Shown here one piece after another: positions 33,375-36,932 of a stretch of 36,932 nucleotides of DNA. Below the pieces are notes generated by a model. It was not told where the DNA came from and did not search any database. It saw nothing but the letters and a program-made list of their open reading frames with translations. Numbering within the stretch: the stretch's first letter is position 1; every line of letters starts with the position of its first letter. This stretch comes from Promethearchaeota archaeon (GTDB taxonomy: Archaea > Asgardarchaeota > Lokiarchaeia > Sigyniarchaeales > Promethearchaeaceae). The stretch is from assembly GCA_016933055.1 (NCBI GenBank), contig JAFGBS010000036.1, positions 1-36,932 of the forward strand. The letters are read 5' to 3'. The translations under genes were made by a program, and so were the position numbers.

Positions 33375-34094
33375 GTGGAAAAGTTAGAGACATTACAAAA
33401 AATTATCGATGAAATCGATCTTAAGATAGCAGATCTCATCGAAGAACGGATGAACATATCAAAGGAAATAGGATTACTTAAAACGGAGAAAGGGATACCG
33501 ATAATAAATCCTGAACGAGAAGCAGAAATTATTAAGAATATAAAACAAGCAAGTTCTTCCGTTCCTTCAAAATATATCACTGCAATTTGGAATGAGATCA
33601 TGAAAACTTGTAGAATTAAGGAACAAGGGCAATTTCTCACGAAAATTTGTATTGAAAGTTCGTCTGATGGAACGAATATAGAAGCTTTAGACACTCTTAT
33701 TGAAACAGACATGAAAATTTTTGGCGAAGAAGTTGTTTTCAACCAATTAGGGGAGTTTGATCCATATTCGTATACACGGTACTTAGTATTATCAAAAAAT
33801 TCCCACGATCCTACTGAGAGTGATAAAACTTCCATAATATTCGTCACATTGGATAAGCCAGGACAATTATCGAAAGTAATAGGTTTGTTTGCAGAGAAGG
33901 ACGTAAACTTGACAAAAATTGAATCTCGATCTCGAAAGCTGGATTCAGGAGAATTTGAATATGTATTTTTTTTAGAGTTTGACGGAAATAGCAAGGATTC
34001 CAAAATCGAGAAAATTTTCGATCGCATGAAATCTGTTGTGAAATGGATGAAAGTATTAGGATCCTATCCCAAAGCAGAAGTACGATATGGATAA
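33375..34094 (+). CDS. Chorismate mutase-ACT fusion without a dehydratase domain
   Basis: About 239 residues from GTG 33375, preferred because GGTGAT lies five bases upstream (TTG 33363 and GTG 33366 also possible). Residues about 1-85 are an AroQ chorismate mutase: IIDEIDLKIADLIEERMNIS, GLLK, PEREAEI and a final CRIKEQ. The Arg usually at the start of helix 1 (L-R-x-x-I-D) is Gln here. Residues about 145-235 are the ACT domain of prephenate dehydratases (DKTSIIFVTLDKPGQLSKVI; INLTKIES-type VNLTKIESRSRKL; VLGSYPKAEV). About 60 residues lie between, keeping only the last strand of the dehydratase (YSYTRYLVLSKN). A normal PheA has about 180. The product could be a Phe-sensing mutase or a deletion derivative. 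Confidence 0.8.
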   Translation: MEKLETLQKIIDEIDLKIADLIEERMNISKEIGLLKTEKGIPIINPEREAEIIKNIKQASSSVPSKYITAIWNEIMKTCRIKEQGQFLTKICIESSSDGTNIEALDTLIETDMKIFGEEVVFNQLGEFDPYSYTRYLVLSKNSHDPTESDKTSIIFVTLDKPGQLSKVIGLFAEKDVNLTKIESRSRKLDSGEFEYVFFLEFDGNSKDSKIEKIFDRMKSVVKWMKVLGSYPKAEVRYG

Positions 34095-34530
34095 TTAATA
34101 TTAATTTCTATGATTATGGTAGTATAATGCTGATAAAAAAAGAAAACCAGTTGATCTCATCTTAATTATTTATGGATTCTCTTTTTTATCATCCAATGCG
34201 CATATATTTTATACTGCACTATATAACTGTTTTTTAATCTGGTATACGATGTACCTGAACGATTTATATCCTTTCCATCCAATACCGAATAATTGTCCCT
34301 ATATTTTGGGAATTCAATCGAAAAGGAAACAAGAATATAAAATATATTCTTTTTCCCATATCAAGGGGAAAGGCTTAGTATAATATCCTACTCGCCAAAA
34401 ACTCCTCTATAAGGCATCACTTTATTTCCGTCCTATACAAATTTTTTAGGCATGTCATCTGGGTTCTATTAAGAATTTAACGTGCATTAGTTTCATTTTT
34501 CTTTTATTTTTTTCTGCATACAATTGAATG
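34095..34530 (+). other. Spacer with an 86-codon open frame lacking a start
   Basis: The plus-strand frame 34123-34383 is open between TAG 34120 and TAA 34381. It reads KPVDLILIIYGFSFLSSNAH, then YTALYNCFLIWYTMYLNDLY and PFHPIPNNCPYILGIQ. It starts with a membrane-like segment. The only ATG (34249) would give 44 residues. It looks like a fragment of a membrane-associated protein. The remainder of the spacer shows nothing. Confidence 0.35.
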
Positions 34531-34824
34531 CTAAATTTTATCTAATCCACCAATGTATGATCCGTGAAATACAGTTAAAAATTCAACTGAATTGTCTTTA
34601 ATCTGATAAATTATCCTGTAATTTCTGATAATCAACTCACTTAAGGTTTCTTTATCAAACTCTGGGACAACTCTACCCATCTTTGGAAATTTTTTTAATG
34701 TTTCTACGGAAGTAAAAATCTTTTTCATTAACAATGATGCATATTCAGAGGAATCCTTACCGATATAATTAGTGATATATTCTAAATCCTCTATTGCTTG
34801 TGGCATCCATATTATTTCAGCCAT
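34531..34824 (-). CDS. ParE/RelE-family toxin
   Basis: A 97-residue protein. IIWMPQAIEDLEYITNYIGK, then SVETLKKFPKMGRVVPEF and LIIRNYRIIYQIKDNSVEFL follow the ParE/RelE fold: helix pair, P-x-x-G-R-x-V-P, then R-x-Y-R-I-x-Y. It ends in a final strand with H at VFHGSY. ParE poisons gyrase, whereas RelE cuts mRNA on ribosomes; the 'P-x-x-G-R-x-V-P' form fits ParE better. Its start lies 13 bases inside the upstream gene, the normal arrangement of an antitoxin-toxin operon. Confidence 0.85.
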   Translation of the reverse strand: MAEIIWMPQAIEDLEYITNYIGKDSSEYASLLMKKIFTSVETLKKFPKMGRVVPEFDKETLSELIIRNYRIIYQIKDNSVEFLTVFHGSYIGGLDKI

Positions 34825-34997
34825 TTTTCGAACCTTTTTCGAACTTCCTCATGGGGGATGCCTTTCTTCTCTTCACTTTGAGTAATACCCAGCTCAATTT
34901 TTTGTTGAAGATAAATTGCTTCGAAAATATCGTTGTATTCAACATCATTCGGTAATTTTTCTATGATATCGATTACTTTTTTCTTGGTGGATTGCAT
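34812..34997 (-). CDS. Antitoxin of the ParE-type pair
   Basis: 61 residues from ATG 34997 (MQSTKKKVIDIIEKLPNDVE). ATG 35003 and a longer form from ATG 35057 are also open. The body YNDIFEAIYLQQKIELGITQ and then EEVRKRFEKWLK matches the small archaeal and bacterial antitoxins that pair with ParE/RelE toxins: one helix-rich dimer domain and a C-terminal helix that wraps the toxin. The toxin gene overlaps its end by 13 bases, so the two are co-translated. It probably represses its own promoter. Confidence 0.75.
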   Translation of the reverse strand: MQSTKKKVIDIIEKLPNDVEYNDIFEAIYLQQKIELGITQSEEKKGIPHEEVRKRFEKWLK

Positions 34998-35056
34998 ATA
35001 CATATAGTAAACGAAGGAACAGATATTTAATTTATCGAACAGTGCATATAAAAACA

Positions 35057-35281
35057 TTAAAATAAATCAGAAGGTAACTCATCCGTGTGATATAAATCAT
35101 TTTTAAACATTTGTAAGCTAAAAGGCATTAAAATTGCCAGAATCACGATATCATCTTTTATTCGTAATTTTCCCCATATCATTGTAAACTTAGATGAAGA
35201 TCTGATCATCACTGCAGGGAAATTAAATGCCAGCACCGAACCGATTTGTCCTACATTGAATGTATGAGTATTGCGTTTTGT
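35057..35281 (-). pseudogene. Open frame without an N-terminal Met upstream of the antitoxin
   Basis: 75 codons are open between a TAG at 35282-35284 and the TAA at 35057-35059. It reads TFNVGQIGSVLAFNFPAVMI, then KFTMIWGKLRIKDDIVILAI and MPFSLQMFKNDLYHTDELPS. A GTG at 35236 would give 59 residues. Its stop overlaps an ATG (TAATG) that would extend the antitoxin frame. It is probably the 3' end of a lost gene. Family not recognised. Confidence 0.35.
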
Positions 35282-35450
35282 CTAAATAATGACGTAACAT
35301 TTCACATAACCGAGAAAAACCTCATGAAGATTCCACAATACACCCTACAACGTTTAAAAGTTGTTAAATGTAATTTTTAAAATAACCTATAAGCGATTCT
35401 CATTCTATAATTTAATCAATCTTTTCATTCTATTTTTCTTTTGCTCTATT

Positions 35451-35471
35451 TGCGCTTTTGTCTAAAACGCA
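35451..35471. repeat. Inverted repeat upstream of the RHH gene
   Basis: TGCG-C-TTTT-GTCT-AAAA-CGCA, arms of eight bases with one bulged C. The half TGCGTTTTGTCTAAA also occurs at 35275-35289. A similar GCG/CGC stem lies at 1047-1068. Confidence 0.4.
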
Positions 35472-35482
35472 AAACTAAATAA

Positions 35483-35496
35483 GTAGAAAATTCTAC
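35483..35496. promoter_or_regulatory. Candidate operator of the RHH gene
   Basis: GTAGAA-AA-TTCTAC, two perfect 6-base arms, followed by another TTCTAC at 35499-35504. It ends 16 bases before the ATG. Ribbon-helix-helix repressors usually bind such short repeated half-sites over their own promoters. Confidence 0.45.
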
Positions 35497-35512
35497 TATT
35501 CTACTGATAATT

Positions 35513-35779
35513 ATGCAATCTATAAAAGTAAGTAAGAAAACCAAAGATCGTATTGATAAAACGCAAGCAAAGATCTTGCTTGAAAAAGACCTTAAAATTA
35601 CACAAGCTGAATTATTGGAAGAAATAGTTACCGCTGCAACTGAAGATGAAGACTTTTTGGACAAGCTTTTTCCTGCAGAGTCACCTGTTATTAAACCAAA
35701 AAAGAAAAAGGTACCAATAGAGATCAAAAGTCGAAAAAAACCATTTATTCGATTGTATCCAGATGAATGGGGTGAATAA
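35513..35779 (+). CDS. Ribbon-helix-helix-like small DNA-binding protein
   Basis: An 88-residue protein. The beginning MQSIKVSKKTKDRIDKTQAK and then LKITQAELLEEIVTAATEDE resembles RHH antitoxins: a strand (S-I-K-V-S), a helix, then a turn 'K-x-T-Q-A-E-L-L-E' and a second helix. The C-terminus is basic, with a final amphipathic segment (PFIRLYPDEWGE) that could bind a partner. A palindrome and repeated half-sites lie just upstream. The next gene starts almost at its stop. It is probably the regulator or antitoxin of the pair. Confidence 0.65.
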   Translation: MQSIKVSKKTKDRIDKTQAKILLEKDLKITQAELLEEIVTAATEDEDFLDKLFPAESPVIKPKKKKVPIEIKSRKKPFIRLYPDEWGE

Positions 35780-35783
35780 TACC

Positions 35784-36323
35784 GTGTCTAAACAGAAAAA
35801 TTCAGTTAATTATCCTTGGTATTCGTTGGTTTCATCCAAAGATGGATTATCACAAGGAGATTTCATTTTCAATAGTCCAATCCTAGAACCCAATTATGAT
35901 CTTGACGAGAAGAAGATCTTAGCTGATTATTCTGAGTATAATGTAATAATTATGAGTCAATCCTGCGATTTAATTAACAAGAAACTCAATAATGTTTTAG
36001 TATGTCCTTATTGGCAACTTGAGGAAATCGAAGAACAATATCCGTGGTTTAAATCAAACAAAAATAAAGAAAAATTGCGAAGAGGGGATCAGCCAAATTA
36101 CCATCTTCTTAATGAATGTCATCTGGAGGAATATGAATTTTCTCATATTGTAGTTGACTTTCGAGATGTTTACAGTGTTCCATTCAGTTATGCAACAGAA
36201 TATTCACAATCTCAGAAAAAACGGCTTCGACTTTTATCTCCCTATATAGAACATCTTGCACAAGCGTTCGCACGGTTTTTTATGAGAGTTGGTCTTCCTA
36301 TAGATATTGACCCATTTGTATAA
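35784..36323 (+). CDS. 'SQSCDL'-type protein, candidate partner of the RHH gene
   Basis: About 179 residues from GTG 35784, chosen because GGGGTGA at 35769-35775 lies 8 bases before it. ATG 35763 would overlap the previous gene. Key segments are YSLVSSKDGLSQGDFIFNSP, then VIIMSQSCDLINKKLNNVLV and SPYIEHLAQAFARFFMRVGL. Proteins with I-x-S-Q-x-C-D-L after a 'G-D-F/I' start are widespread and uncharacterised, and the conserved Cys-Asp suggests an active site or metal site. It is coupled to an RHH gene, an arrangement used by toxin-antitoxin modules, so a toxin role is a reasonable inference and no more. Confidence 0.65.
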   Translation: MSKQKNSVNYPWYSLVSSKDGLSQGDFIFNSPILEPNYDLDEKKILADYSEYNVIIMSQSCDLINKKLNNVLVCPYWQLEEIEEQYPWFKSNKNKEKLRRGDQPNYHLLNECHLEEYEFSHIVVDFRDVYSVPFSYATEYSQSQKKRLRLLSPYIEHLAQAFARFFMRVGLPIDIDPFV

Positions 36324-36333
36324 AAATGTGAAA

Positions 36334-36450
36334 ATGATGTATGTAACAGTAAGCTTCACTTTATCTGATGACGAAGTAGTAGAATTGGATGAAATTGCAA
36401 CAAAAGAAAAGATTGATCGGTCTGAGTTAATACGTAAATTTTTACTTTAA
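36334..36450 (+). CDS. Short RHH protein ending at an in-frame TAA
   Basis: 38 residues: MYVTVSFTLSDDEVVELDEI then KIDRSELIRKFLL. This is a clear CopG/RHH unit (strand, helix, R-S-E-L-I-R helix). The TAA at 36448 is followed in the same frame by a UPF0175-like domain, so the original protein probably went on (see 36451-36669). Two tandem ATGs are possible starts. Alone, 38 residues is slightly short for a stable RHH dimer. Confidence 0.6.
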   Translation: MMYVTVSFTLSDDEVVELDEIATKEKIDRSELIRKFLL

Positions 36451-36669
36451 CAAATTAAGGAGTATCGTTTAAAAAATGTTTCGGAGAAGTATCGTAAAGG
36501 AATAATTAGTTTAGCTGAAGCTGCAACCCTGGCGAAAGTAACAATTTACGATATGATGGAGTACTGCAAAAGAGAGCAAATTCACCCAATTGAACCAGAT
36601 TCCTCCGAACTAGCAAAAGATAGAACAAATGCTGAAGATATCTTTCGCAAATTGAAGGAGGGGAAATAA
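36451..36669 (+). pseudogene. UPF0175-like domain cut off from its RHH start
   Basis: In the same frame as the RHH gene, directly after its TAA, 72 codons read EYRLKNVSEKYRKGIISLAE then AATLAKVTIYDMMEYCKREQ. This is the UPF0175 signature (Y-R-x-G-x-I-S-L-x-E-A-A-x-x-A-x-V). Archaeal antitoxins often have exactly RHH plus UPF0175 in one chain. No ATG, GTG or TTG exists at the head of this part, so it is expressed only by read-through or not at all. Confidence 0.65.
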
Positions 36670-36688
36670 AATTAAGAAAAAGATAAGG

Positions 36689-36877
36689 ATGAAAAGAGTT
36701 GCGGAATCTTATCGGAATGGTGCTCTATCACTACAAGAAGCAGCAACAGCTGCAAAAGTATCAATCTATGAAATGATGGAATTTACTGAAAAGCATCAAA
36801 TTTATCCAAAGGAACTTTCAGATCAAGAGATGGAAGAGCATTATGAGTATGCGAAAAAAATACTAAGAAAAGATTGA
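36689..36877 (+). CDS. UPF0175-family antitoxin-like protein (second copy)
   Basis: 62 residues: MKRVAESYRNGALSLQEAAT then AAKVSIYEMMEFTEKHQIYP. The protein matches the domain just upstream (YR-x-G-x-x-SL-x-EAA-x-x-AKV-x-IY-x-MME) but has no RHH part, so it is a tandem duplicate. GGAGGGG at 36657-36663 is too far for ATG 36689 and would suit an ATT at 36671, so the exact start is uncertain. Its stop overlaps the next ATG (TGATG). UPF0175 proteins usually act as antitoxins of PIN-type toxins encoded next to them. Confidence 0.65.
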   Translation: MKRVAESYRNGALSLQEAATAAKVSIYEMMEFTEKHQIYPKELSDQEMEEHYEYAKKILRKD

Positions 36878-36932
36878 TGGAGAATCCATCAGAGATAGAT
36901 CCAATAAGTTTAACTAACTTACATGGGAAAAA
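36877..36932 (+). CDS. Start of the next gene, cut by the window edge
   Basis: ATG overlaps the TGA of the UPF0175 gene. The first 18 residues are MENPSEIDPISLTNLHGK. The coupling suggests the partner of the antitoxin-like gene, but too little is visible to name it. Confidence 0.4.
   Translation, partial: MENPSEIDPISLTNLHGK

Noticed and set aside
33350..34027. 225-codon minus-strand frame opposite the chorismate mutase gene
   Set aside because: Ser/Ile/Phe-rich mirror of a clear gene on the plus strand.
34531..34824. Assigning the toxin specifically as RelE with mRNA interferase activity
   Set aside because: The P-x-x-G-R-x-V-P region fits ParE at least as well, and the catalytic residues of RelE are not distinctive here.
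1..36932. CRISPR arrays, tRNA or rRNA genes
   Set aside because: No regularly spaced repeats, no cloverleaf with a GTTC-type T arm, and no rRNA-like sequence were seen on either strand.

Overview
This looks like an AT-rich archaeal chromosome segment. TATA-like boxes lie about 20-30 bases before several start codons. Shine-Dalgarno sites are of the GGAGG/GGTGA type, TTG and GTG starts are common, zinc-ribbon proteins are frequent, and a NurA relative is present. An Asgard-type (Lokiarchaeota-like) host is a plausible guess, but no marker gene here proves it. There is no rRNA, tRNA or CRISPR array that I can see. The window is an accessory or defence island with many broken genes.

Region A (about 0.2-6.6 kb) holds nucleic-acid enzymes: a winged-helix protein with a distinctive C-terminal domain, a protein with two GIY-YIG-like domains, a DUF6884/YaaA-like protein, an HNH endonuclease with an N-terminal helical domain, and a large protein ending in a TOPRIM domain. 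Region B (7.3-13.6 kb) lies between two diverged direct repeats of about 136 bp. It carries a deoxyribosyltransferase/TIR-like protein, a GHKL-type ATPase with a long beta-sandwich-like tail, a multi-domain winged-helix protein whose C-terminus matches the first gene of region A, and a relative of the region A HNH protein that has lost its HNH core but left its C-terminus as a remnant. The last three genes overlap as a tight operon. I regard this as the most likely undescribed system in the window.

Region C (13.6-20.4 kb) has a frameshifted aconitase-X relic, two consecutive proteins with HEPN-like R-x4-H motifs, a tail-anchored coiled-coil miniprotein, a MATE-type transporter, and a PLD-nuclease/zinc-ribbon protein. 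Region D (20.7-28.4 kb) has a membrane zinc-ribbon protein and then a graveyard: a 3' MATE fragment, a NurA N-terminus and a UvrD C-terminus. It continues with an AspBHI-type modification-dependent restriction enzyme and a membrane-anchored helicase IV-like UvrD protein.

Region E (28.4-36.9 kb) is gene-poor and rich in relics: a YafJ-type amidotransferase lacking its catalytic N-terminus, several open frames without starts, a strongly self-complementary region at 33.0-33.2 kb, a chorismate mutase-ACT fusion without a dehydratase domain, a ParE-type toxin-antitoxin pair, a ribbon-helix-helix gene coupled to an 'SQSCDL' protein, and a split RHH-UPF0175 antitoxin followed by a second UPF0175 copy. 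All family assignments were made by reading motifs, without database searches.
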